Source: Agrobacterium vitis
Lineage (GTDB): Bacteria > Pseudomonadota > Alphaproteobacteria > Rhizobiales > Rhizobiaceae
Length of the DNA stretch: 64,000 nucleotides
NCBI RefSeq assembly: GCF_037039395.1
Contig: NZ_CP146242.1
Location: forward strand, 1,787,001 to 1,851,000
Direction: 5' to 3'
Positions 30,901-38,700 of the stretch are shown here, in pieces (positions within the stretch are counted from its first letter, which is position 1; the number at the start of each line of letters is the position of its first letter). A program made the translations under genes and the position numbers. The notes under the pieces are model-generated. The model ran no database searches. It was not told the origin of the DNA and worked only from the letters and a program-made list of their open reading frames with translations.

Positions 30901-33474
30901 GAGAGCGGCTGGAATGCCGTGCTTGCCGCAGCGCGCGTCGTCCTGCATGCCCGCAATGGCAAGATCACCGATCAGGTTACCCATGCCGCCGAGCTGTTTG
31001 CAGCGCCGCGTGGTGTGGATGCCATTGACGCCGACTGGTATCCGCCGGTGCCGGTCATGGCTGGCCGTGCCGATCTTGTTGCTCCAATCATTGATGGCAG
31101 CGATCTGGAGTTCTGGAATGGCTATGGCGGCTTTGCTGCCGATGGTGCCGAATATGTGGTGCGGCTTGGCCCCGGCCAATCGACACCGCAGCCGTGGATC
31201 AACGTGATCTCCAACGACAATTTCGGCTTCCATATCGCAGCCGAAGGCTCGGGCTTCACCTGGAGCCGCAATTCGCGCGACTATCAGCTGACGCCATGGT
31301 CGAACGATGCTGTCACCAACCGCACGGGCGAGGCCTTCTATGTGGCCGATCTCGACAGCGGCGAGGTGGTCAGCCCGATCTCGGCAGCCAGCAACCGTCA
31401 GGACGTGGTGTATGAAACCCGTCATGGTCTTGGCTATTCGGTGTTCTCGACCGAGGCTGCTGGTCTCGCCGTGGAACTAACCGTCACAGTCGATCAGGTC
31501 GAGCCTGTCCGCTTTACCCGGCTTACGATCCGCAATACCGGTGACAGTGCTCGTCGCCTGCGCAGCTACGGTTATGTCGAATGGATTCTCGGCAACAACC
31601 CGCAGAAGACGGCTGCCTTCGTGCTGCCGTCCCATGATGCGGAAACCGGCGCGCTGCTGGCAACCAACCCCTATAGCATCGACTATTCGGGTCGCTTCGC
31701 CTTCCTGACCGCCGTGGAAACGGCGACGGGCTTTGCCTCCAGCCGCCGTGAATTCATCGGTCGGCATGGGGATATCAAGATGCCGCAGGCCGTGGCCAAG
31801 GGCTCGCCGCTGTCAGGCTCCATCGATCCGGAAGGCGATCCCTGCGCGGCACTGGCCTTTGACATCACCTTGCAGCCGGGGGAAGAAGCCTCGGTCACCT
31901 TCCTGTTGGGCGATGCCGAAAGCATCGAACAGGCGCGAAGCGTGATTGCGGCTGCCAAAGCCAAGGGCTTTGAAGGCGCGCTTTCCGAGGCCAAGTCCTT
32001 CTGGGGTGATTTCACCGGCCACATCAAGGTGAAGACTGGCGACAAGGCCTTCGACCATATGGTCAATCACTGGCTGCCCTATCAGACGCTGGCTTGCCGC
32101 ATCAAGGCACGCGCCGGTTTCTATCAGGCATCGGGAGCCTATGGTTTCCGCGACCAGTTGCAGGACAGCCTGGCCTTCCTGCTCTACCGGCCAGAGCTCG
32201 CCCGTGACCAGATCCTCAATGCTGCTTCACGTCAGTTTAAAGAAGGCGACGTGCAGCATTGGTGGTTGCCGCAGAACGGTGCTGGTATTCGCAGCACAAT
32301 CTCAGATGACGTGGTCTGGCTGGCCTATGCTGTCCATTCCTATGTCACGGCCACCGGCGACAAGGCGATCCTGGATACAGACGTCAGCTTCCTCGATGGT
32401 CCGACGCTGGCCCTTGGTCGTCACGATGCCTTCTTCAAGCCGGAAATTTCCGCTGAAAAGGCACCGCTCTATGAACATGCGGCCCGGGCGCTCGATCTCG
32501 CCATCACTCGCACCGGCACCAACGGTCTGCCGCTGATCCTTGGCGGCGACTGGAACGACGGCATGAACCGGGTCGGCGTTGCCGGGCGCGGCGAAAGCGT
32601 CTGGCTCGGCTGGTTCCTGGCCAATGCGTTGACGGTGTTCACGCCCTTTGCCGAGGAGCGCAAGGATTCAGCCCGCGTCAAGGCCTGGGCGAAATACCTG
32701 AAGAGCCTGAAGGCAGCGCTGGAAAAAGCTGGCTGGGATGGCGATCACTACCGCCGTGGCTATTTCGACGATGGCGATCCGTTGGGCTCCGATCAGTCGG
32801 ATGAATGCCGGATCGATGCCATTGCCCAGTCCTGGTCGGTTCTGTCTGGCTTTGCCGAGCCGGAGCGTCAGCAGCAGGCCATGAACTCCGTGGTCGGACG
32901 CCTGATCGATGATGAAGTGGGTATCGTTCGTCTCTTCACACCGCCGTTCGAAAAGAGCCGTCTGGACCCGGGCTATATCAAGTCCTATCCGCCGGGCGTG
33001 CGCGAAAACGGCGGTCAATATACCCATGCGGCGATCTGGACGGGTCTGGCTCTTTCCAAGCTTGGCCGCAATGACGAGGCCTGGAAAGTATTCTCGATGC
33101 TGAACCCGGTTCATCATGCCGAGACCACGGATGAAGCCGATCGTTACCGTGTCGAGCCCTATGTCGTGGCAGCCGATGTCTATGGTGGCCCCGGCTATGA
33201 AGGACGCGGCGGCTGGACCTGGTATACCGGCTCGGCTGGCTGGCTCTACCGTTTCGCGCTGGAAGGTTTCCTCGGAATCCACCGTCAGGGTGAGGGCATC
33301 AGCCTGAAGCCCGCTTTGCCCTCCAGCCTCTCCTCCTATGAGGCAGAGGTCAGCATTGGCGGCAAGGCCGTGGCGATCACCGCAAGCCGCAAGGCCGATG
33401 GTTCCGGCTACGAGGTGACTGCCAACGGCGCGGCCGTCACTGAAAAGGACGGAGCTTTCGCCATCAGCCTGTAG
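24973..33474 (+). CDS. ndvB: Cyclic beta-1,2-glucan synthase NdvB/ChvB
   Basis: 2833 residues from the ATG at 24973, matching the ~2830 of NdvB/ChvB. A GTG at 24916 is an alternative start. A giant inner-membrane enzyme that self-primes, polymerises UDP-glucose into beta-1,2-glucan and cyclises it. Visible order: N-terminal cytoplasmic region, membrane segments around 420-480, the GT84 glycosyltransferase with DxD-type VMTLDADTRLM near 620 and QHRWARGDWQL near 770, further membrane segments around 810-1000, and a large C-terminal glycoside-phosphorylase (GH94-like) region with GDWNDGMNRVG near 2525, thought to control ring size. Codon use is strongly GC-biased. NdvA exports the product. Confidence 0.96.
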   Translation: MSPSMTPSTAPRDTETRNIDHNDSIRATYLTIDELQEKSRALATSVMSTLPGFFDFDFFARHKENEREILRVYRTTAADVEAGATITPAAEWLLDNHYIIEEAIQEVRRDFPKKFYRQLPTVKVGDRIIPRVMALAWLYVAHTHSTVTRESMTALAEGYQSEHSLEIGELWALPSMVRFVLVENLRRISTRVEKSRQMRRKANEAADEIVRLNDEAACREYLKQLESLADDNTFATQFLYRLRNGSQTSAVAVSWLEKRLEANGRTTEEAMAAEHNRLSSGNVSMGSIIKGLRTIDDTEWSVWVEEVSHVDKILRSHSDYEALDFGSRNSYRNTIEKLARRSDKSELEIAQIAIDLSKAAASTGDLSDAPSNVGSVLVGAQKEALERAVGYRVPAHIAITRSFKRLHWLAIALPVLALTALALALVAWYLSYAGLSVPLITLLVVLFALPASEGATGLFNTLATFVLKPARLVGYEFKEGIPDDARTLVAVPCMISKRDHVDELVRNLEVHYLTNPRGEVYFSLLSDWPDAKVEETEADLEVLEYAKREMAALNARYNEDGKTRFYFLHRRRLFNPQEDCWMGWERKRGKLHELNLLLRGDKDTSYLPGANTVPDGVQYVMTLDADTRLMRDAVTKMVGKMYHPINRPVHDPKTGRVVSGYGILQPRVTPSLTTGKDASVFQRVFSINRGLDPYVFTVSDVYQDITGEGSFTGKGLYHVDAFERAIKGQIDENTVLSHDLLEGSFARCALVTDVELVEDFPTRYEVEISRQHRWARGDWQLLPYILDPKRGITSLGRWKMVDNLRRSLTPIAWFAASVIGWFAMSPIDTLIWQLLLIFSLFVAPTISLINALVPRQTDIVPSAHFQSLWADLRGANAQVALRIVFIADMACMMADAIVRSMYRLLVSRKLLLEWRTAASIQSVAQGSIPTYYRTMRYAPTLALIAFGLSAYEAGYGALIGLPFTLMWVLSPLVAWYVSQSAETEDRLLVPEETVIELRRIARRTWRYYETFANAGEHFLPPDNFQETPEPVVARRTSPTNIGVYLLSIVSARHFGWLGFEQTIEKLEQTIGTVEKMDKFRGHLYNWYHTDTLKSLGNRYISAVDSGNLAGHLIAISSACRHWAEAPSAHLQGSLDGIGDVGGILMEALKELPDDRKTVRPLRTRLYERIIGFNNALASVKREHEFASIRVINLAVLARDIQKLAANLHHELRSDKSTDLLRWSEALVAVCESHIADSAFDLSNIEPLRQRLASLRDRSRDLAFSMDFAFLFRKERRLLSIGYRVETMELDEACYDLLASEARLTSLFAIAKGDLPTEHWYKLGRQVVPIGSRAALVSWSGSMFEYLMPPLVMQERQGGILNQTNNLIVKEQMNHGKRLNIPWGISEAAFNARDHALAYQYTNFGVPTLGLKRGLGQNAVIAPYASILASQYDPKAAAENLKKLRALGALGAYGFHDAVDFTPTRVPKGKTCAVVYNYYAHHHGMSIAAIANVTFNGLLRELFHADPVIEAAELLLQEKAPREIPVMSAKYEPQTPGKGQADLLRPEIRTITDPLSKDRELVLLSNGHYSVMLTATGSGFSRWNGLSVSRWKADPTEDRNGTFIFLRDTASGEWWSTTAAPRRTAEEKTRVVFSDDKAEFTKSVGDITSTVECVVATEHDAEGRRVTLLNTGTEDRFIEVTSYMEPVLSSDDNDNAHPVFSRMFVKTELGRKGDVIRIERNKRSPSDPDICVAHLVSDTSGPGRNTEFETDRYKFIGRGRTLAEAAAFDPNAALSGSDGFTLDPIASFRRVLRVPAGKKVSVVYWTIAAPSRQEVDVAIERYRHPDAFNHEMLHAWTRTQVEMRHIGITSQQAAAFQQLGRYLVYPDMHLRADPETVRAGLASQSALWPNSISGDYPIFAVRINDEMDTEVVREALSAQDYLQRHGVVTDVVILNERAASYAQDMQHALEQLAEGMRTKQAEGGQQHVFAVRRDLMDESGWNAVLAAARVVLHARNGKITDQVTHAAELFAAPRGVDAIDADWYPPVPVMAGRADLVAPIIDGSDLEFWNGYGGFAADGAEYVVRLGPGQSTPQPWINVISNDNFGFHIAAEGSGFTWSRNSRDYQLTPWSNDAVTNRTGEAFYVADLDSGEVVSPISAASNRQDVVYETRHGLGYSVFSTEAAGLAVELTVTVDQVEPVRFTRLTIRNTGDSARRLRSYGYVEWILGNNPQKTAAFVLPSHDAETGALLATNPYSIDYSGRFAFLTAVETATGFASSRREFIGRHGDIKMPQAVAKGSPLSGSIDPEGDPCAALAFDITLQPGEEASVTFLLGDAESIEQARSVIAAAKAKGFEGALSEAKSFWGDFTGHIKVKTGDKAFDHMVNHWLPYQTLACRIKARAGFYQASGAYGFRDQLQDSLAFLLYRPELARDQILNAASRQFKEGDVQHWWLPQNGAGIRSTISDDVVWLAYAVHSYVTATGDKAILDTDVSFLDGPTLALGRHDAFFKPEISAEKAPLYEHAARALDLAITRTGTNGLPLILGGDWNDGMNRVGVAGRGESVWLGWFLANALTVFTPFAEERKDSARVKAWAKYLKSLKAALEKAGWDGDHYRRGYFDDGDPLGSDQSDECRIDAIAQSWSVLSGFAEPERQQQAMNSVVGRLIDDEVGIVRLFTPPFEKSRLDPGYIKSYPPGVRENGGQYTHAAIWTGLALSKLGRNDEAWKVFSMLNPVHHAETTDEADRYRVEPYVVAADVYGGPGYEGRGGWTWYTGSAGWLYRFALEGFLGIHRQGEGISLKPALPSSLSSYEAEVSIGGKAVAITASRKADGSGYEVTANGAAVTEKDGAFAISL

Positions 33475-33497
33475 TGATCAGCTAACCTGACACGAAA

Positions 33498-33525
33498 AGC
33501 GGCTGGGAGTTTTCTCCCAGCCGCT
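33498..33525. terminator. Perfect hairpin between convergent ndvB and LysE genes
   Basis: A 12-bp perfect stem (AGCGGCTGGGAG with CTCCCAGCCGCT) around TTTT, 24 bases after the ndvB stop. There is no T run on the plus strand. On the minus strand the stem is followed by TTTTCG, so it may serve the LysE gene better. Confidence 0.75.
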
Positions 33526-33581
33526 GATCAAAGTATTGATGTTTCTTCTCAATGACGGCAAATGCGAGCTGCCGAGAGAAA

Positions 33582-34208
33582 TTATGGGCGGCTTGTAAGG
33601 AGCTTTATTCCTGCCACGGTGAAAAAGACGCCCAAAGCTGTGTCAATCCAACGACGCGCTCTGTCGTATAATGCCACAACGCGCTTGGTGGAGAAGGCGA
33701 CAGCATATGCAGTATGCCCGACAACCGATAAAATCGTGGTTCCAATCACAATGATGAGTGCTGTGGACGTGGGTGCGGAATCCGCAAGACCAAGCGACAT
33801 GATTGCAATCCACGTCAGGGCAGCTTTAGGGTTGGTCAACTGAATAGCCAAGCCGCGCAAAAAGAATACATACAGGTTCCCTGCGGTTAGGACGGAGAGG
33901 TCTATGTTTGGTTTTGCGGACGCTGCCGAGCGAAAAGCCTTGAACGCGAGCCAAAGAAGATACAAACCGCCAGCGATCTTGATGACCGTCAGCACAGATG
34001 CATAAGCGGTGATCAGCGCCGTCAGTCCAATCGCTGTCATAGACGCCCACAGCAGAGATCCGGCTGAAATGCCGAGTGCTAAGGCAATGCCTGCTTTACG
34101 ATTTACGGCCATTGAGGTGCCGATGACCGATAAAATATTGGGGCCGGGACTGAACATTCCGAGCGCAAAGGCCCCGAAAGCAAGTCCAATTTCAGGTAAA
34201 TGCTCCAT
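33582..34208 (-). CDS. LysE/RhtB family amino-acid exporter
   Basis: 208 residues with about six hydrophobic segments. The family signature is near the N-terminus (GMFSPGPNILSVIG, residues ~17-30), followed by GISAGSLLWASMTAIG and the central QLTNPKAALTWIAIMS. It predicts an inner-membrane exporter of amino acids or small amines. The substrate is unknown. It is read on the minus strand and starts 20 bases after the end of the MFS gene upstream, so the two may be co-transcribed. Confidence 0.88.
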   Translation of the reverse strand: MEHLPEIGLAFGAFALGMFSPGPNILSVIGTSMAVNRKAGIALALGISAGSLLWASMTAIGLTALITAYASVLTVIKIAGGLYLLWLAFKAFRSAASAKPNIDLSVLTAGNLYVFFLRGLAIQLTNPKAALTWIAIMSLGLADSAPTSTALIIVIGTTILSVVGHTAYAVAFSTKRVVALYDRARRWIDTALGVFFTVAGIKLLTSRP

Positions 34209-34228
34209 ATTCTCTATCCTCCATCTCG

Positions 34229-35605
34229 TCAGCTCTTCCTATCGGCAGGATAAGGCGTTGCCAGCAGCAGGACCAGCCCAACACCGAGAAAGATGACCAA
34301 ACTCGCCATGCCCGCCCGCGACGAACCGGTGGCGGTGGTGATCAGGGAAAACGACAGGGTTGCCATGAAGCTGGTGGCGCGGCCCGACAGCGCATAGATA
34401 CCGAAATAACGGCCTGCCTCCTCAGGAGCGATGCTGCGGGCTAGGTAGGAGCGGGACGAGGCTTGAACCGGGCCGAAGGCAAGGCCGATCAGGATGCCGT
34501 AGAGAATATAGACTTTCTCCGCCGCCGTGCCGAACAGGCTGCCGGTACTATCAGGCGAAAGCGGTATCAAGCCGAAGGCGGTGAAGCCGGGACCGGTGGA
34601 AATGATGCCGAAGGTGGCCGTCAAAAGCAGGATCAGGCTGATGATCACCATGGTTTTCGAGCCGAGCGCCGCATCCAGCCGACTTGCAAGGGCGCAGCCG
34701 AAAATGGCGACGACATTGAGAATGATCCCGTAAATGCCGATTTCCATCGTCGACCAGCCGAACATGCCAGCGGCAAACACCCCGCCGAGGATCAGCAGGC
34801 CGTTGACGCCGTCCTGATAGATCATCCGGGCAATGAGAAACCTCAGGATACCTGCCCGCTGCCGCACCTCGCGCAATGTGGCCTTGAGGTCGGAAAGCCC
34901 GGCTTTCACGGCCTTGCCAAACGGATCGCCCTTCTGCTGGTCGGGTGTGAAGAAGAACATTGGCAGGATGAACAATAGATACCAGAGCGCCGAGACCGGC
35001 CCGGTGACGCGGGCGTCCTCGCCCGTTGCGGCGTCTAGACCAAACAGCGGCGTGCTGCCCAAAATGGTCTTGCCCGTGTCGGGATTGGCGGCGACGAACA
35101 GCACGACGGCAATCAACACGATCATCCCGCCGAGATAGCCGAGCCCCCAGGCCATGTTGGAAATCCGGCCGACATCCTTGGCGCTCACCAGGCGTGGCAT
35201 CATCGAATCGTTGAAGACGATGGAGAATTCGGCGGCGATCGAGGCAAGGCTGAACAGGATGAGCGGAAAGATCACCGGCGAGCCGGGAACCGCTTCCCAC
35301 AGCAGCAGAAGACAGGTGATCTTGATCACCGAAAAAAAGGCGATCCAGGGCTTGCGTGAGCCGCTGCGGTCGGCAATGGCACCGAGAACCGGAGAGAGCA
35401 GGGCGATCACCACGGAGGCGACGGTGGCGGCATTGCTCCACGCAGCCTGTGCGCTGACCGGATCGCTGGTGAAGCGGGAGACGAAATAGGGACCGAAAAT
35501 AAAGGTCGTGACCACGGTGAAGAAGGGCTGGGCGGCCCAGTCGAACAGCATCCAGCCCCATATGCCGGATCTGCTGGCCTGCCTTGTCTGTGCATCTGAT
35601 TGCAT
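34229..35605 (-). CDS. MFS transporter, Atg22/UMF1-like
   Basis: 458 residues from the ATG at 35605, with an alternative ATG at 35650. About 12 membrane segments. The N-terminus WGWMLFDWAAQPFFTVVTTF and the segments EFSIVFNDSMMPRLVS and SSRSYLARSIAPEEAGRYFG are typical of the vacuole-effluxer (Atg22/UMF1) branch of the major facilitator superfamily. The substrate is unknown. A perfect 12-bp hairpin (35615-35643) ends nine bases before this start codon, which could mask the RBS. If translation began at 35650 the hairpin would be coding. It lies 101 bases downstream of gdh. Confidence 0.84.
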   Translation of the reverse strand: MQSDAQTRQASRSGIWGWMLFDWAAQPFFTVVTTFIFGPYFVSRFTSDPVSAQAAWSNAATVASVVIALLSPVLGAIADRSGSRKPWIAFFSVIKITCLLLLWEAVPGSPVIFPLILFSLASIAAEFSIVFNDSMMPRLVSAKDVGRISNMAWGLGYLGGMIVLIAVVLFVAANPDTGKTILGSTPLFGLDAATGEDARVTGPVSALWYLLFILPMFFFTPDQQKGDPFGKAVKAGLSDLKATLREVRQRAGILRFLIARMIYQDGVNGLLILGGVFAAGMFGWSTMEIGIYGIILNVVAIFGCALASRLDAALGSKTMVIISLILLLTATFGIISTGPGFTAFGLIPLSPDSTGSLFGTAAEKVYILYGILIGLAFGPVQASSRSYLARSIAPEEAGRYFGIYALSGRATSFMATLSFSLITTATGSSRAGMASLVIFLGVGLVLLLATPYPADRKS

Positions 35606-35614
35606 TGTCGTGCC

Positions 35615-35643
35615 TGTCGCCGCCGATGATCTCGGCGGCGACA
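35615..35643 (-). promoter_or_regulatory. Perfect hairpin abutting the MFS start codon
   Basis: TGTCGCCGCCGA (35615-35626) pairs with TCGGCGGCGACA (35632-35643), 12 bp around a 5-base loop. On the minus strand it lies between the gdh stop and the MFS ATG, nine bases before that ATG. It may end gdh transcripts, attenuate the MFS gene, or sequester its RBS. No T run follows on the minus strand, which argues against a classical terminator. Confidence 0.6.
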
Positions 35644-35706
35644 CTGGCATTATCTCATGACAGCTTCAATGGGGCCGGTTTCCAGCCCAATGAAGTAATG
35701 TGCCAA

Positions 35707-38700
35707 TTACGCAGCACCTTGAGCGATGTCCGTCAGCAGGCTGGCGGCAACGGTGAGACGCGACAGGCTGGGATCGCCTTCCGTGAGCGCGATCAACTCG
35801 CTGCCCAATCTGTTGATCCGCAACGCATCCGCAGAGCGCCAGGCGGCAACCGGATCGCGGCTGTCCCCGTGCTGGGTTAGAGCCTGGACGATGATATTGC
35901 GCCGCGCCTTCAGCACCAGATCCAGGCTGCGCAGCCGGGCCAGGCTGTCGTAATGGTCGCTGGTCGGGATTTTTTCGACCGACGCCAGCAGCCTGCCGAT
36001 CCGGAAGATTTCGCTGACCTTGTAATAGCCTTCCGTTGCCTTTTGCAGGCTGGCATCGGCCCGAAGTGCGACGGAAATCACCTCCGGGGTTACTGTCAGG
36101 CTCCACAATTCGGCGAGGTCCTCGGCCAGATCCTCCGGCACGCCCGCAGCGGTCATGGCGCTGGCCTCGGCACCGATCTGCGCTGAGAAATCGGCAGGCG
36201 TGACCGAGCGGCTGAAGCCCTTGAAGGATTTGATCGCGCTTTTCAACTTGCGCACCACATCCGACAGGTCACCGGCGGCCAATCGAGTATCAATGGCCAG
36301 TTTGGTGAAGACGCGGTAGACCGTGGCGACCCGCTGGTAGAGATCGTTCTGTGCTTCGCCGGAAATTTCCCCATCCAGGGCGTCGATCCGGTCCCAATAG
36401 GCCCGCAGATCCAGCCCATCGCGGGTCAGAAGGGCGGCTCTGGCAATATCCTCCGCCGTACCGCCGGTCGCGTCGCTCATCCACGCCATGAAGCCGGGGC
36501 CGCCACGGTTGATGATGTGGTTGGCAAGCACAGTCGCAATGATTTCACGATGCAGCCGATGGGTGGCAATGTCATCGGCATAAGGCCGGCGCATTTTCTT
36601 CGGGAAGTAATTGCTGAGAATGCTGGCGCAATAGGGATCGTCAGGCAGACTGGTTTCGACCAGATCGTCGAACAGCGAGATCTTGGCGTAGGACAGAAGC
36701 ACACCGATTTCCGGCCGTGTCAGCGATTGGCCGCCAGCATAGCGTTCGGCCAGTGCCGCATCATCCGGCAGGGTTTCCACCTTGCGGTTCAGCCGGCCAG
36801 AAGCCTCTAATACGGTCATCAACCGGGAGAGTTCATCGCGATTGGCGCTGCCCTGACGCGCCACTAGCGAAATCGCCAGGGATTGGAGATAGTTGTTGCG
36901 CAGCACCAGCTCTCCGACTTCCTCGGTCATCGAGGCAAGCAGTTTGTTGCGGGCCGGGAGATCGAGGCGACCGCTTGATACCGCCGTTGACAGGGCAATC
37001 TTGATATTGACCTCGACGTCGGAGGAATTGACGCCTGCCGAATTGTCGATGGCATCGGAATTGCACCGTCCGCCCTTCAGCGAAAAGGCAATGCGGCCCT
37101 TCTGGGTGACTCCGAGATTGGCGCCTTCGCCGATCACCTTGGCACCGACCTCATCCGCCGTAATGCGGATTGGGTCGTTGGCACGGTCGCCAACCTCGGC
37201 GTCGGTTTCCGACAACGCCTTGATATAGGTGCCGATACCACCGAACCACAGCAGATCGACCGGCGCCTTCAGGATCGCGGTCATGATTTCGAACGGTGTC
37301 GCCACTTTCTTGGCTAGGCCAATTGCCTCGGCGGCTTGCGGGGTCAAGGTGACGGATTTTTCTGTCCGCGAAATGATCATCCCGCCCTTGGATAGCAGTG
37401 CCTTGTCGTAATCCTGCCAGCTGGAGCGGGCGAGCCCGAACATCCGCTTGCGTTCCTGGAAGGATTTTTCCATGTCCGGATCGGGGTCGATGAAAATGTC
37501 GCGGTGGTCGAAGGCGCCGATCAGCCGGATCTTGCGTGACAGCAGCATGCCATTGCCGAATACGTCGCCCGACATGTCACCGACGCCTGCGACCGTGAAG
37601 GGCGTCTTCTGGAGATCGACACCCATTTCGCGGAAATGCCGCTTGGCGGCTTCCCAGGCGCCGCGGGCGGTGATGCCCATTTTCTTGTGGTCATAGCCAG
37701 CGGAACCGCCCGACGCGAAGGCATCGTCCAGCCAGAACCCGGCCTCGCGGGCCAGACCGTTGGCCGTATCGGAAAAGGTTGCCGTGCCTTTGTCGGCGGC
37801 GACGACGAAATAGGGGTCGTCTCCATCCAGCCGCACCGTATCGGCAGGGGCGATGACCGCGCCATCCCTGATATTGTCGGTGATCGACAGCAGCGTGCGG
37901 ATATAGGTCATATAGGCTTCACGGCCCGCCCGCAGGTAGTCTTCACGGTTGGCGGGACTTGGCAATTGCCGGGGAAAGAAGCCACCCTTGGCACCGACAG
38001 GTACGATTACCGCATTCTTGACCTGCTGCGCCTTGACGAGGCCAAGCACTTCGGTGCGGTAATCCTGGGCGCGGTCCGACCAGCGCAGGCCGCCACGGGC
38101 AACCTTGCCGAAGCGCAGATGCACGCCCTCGACCTCGACCCCATAGACAAACATTTCCCGGAACGGACGCGGTTGCGGCAGGCCGTCCAATTGCTGCGGA
38201 TCGAATTTGAAAGCCAGCATCGGCTTGACATTGCTGCTGCTGTTTTTCTGGGAAGAGGGGCTTTTCTGGAAATAATTGGTGCGAAGGGTCGAATCAACAG
38301 CGTTCTGGTAGCGCCGCAAGATGCGATCCTCATCCAGGCTCGGTACAGAGGCGAGCGCCGTCTCAATACCGTCGCGCAGTTCCGCCAGTTTGCGCGGACG
38401 CGATTTTTCAGAAAGCTTGGGATCGAAAGACTGGTGGAACAGGGTGAAGAGATCGGCGGTGATGCCAGGATATTTGTTCAGCGTTTCGGCAATATAGGTG
38501 AGGGAATAGACCAGACCCGCCTGGCGCAGATAGGCGGCATAGGCGCGCAGAACAGCCACTTCGCCGACATTCAGCCCGGTGCTCAACACCAGCCGGTTGA
38601 AGGCGTCGTTGTCGACCACGCCATTGAAGACGGCGAGGAACGTGGCCTCCACACGGGCGCCATGCCGGGCAATGTCGAAATCCTGGCCAGCGCGAACCGC

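Noticed and set aside
24892..31425. Long minus-strand open frames (806, 619 and 536 residues) opposite ndvB
   Set aside because: They lie wholly antisense to the conserved ndvB protein, have biased, low-complexity composition and no recognisable family sequence. High GC content with codon bias makes such shadow frames common.
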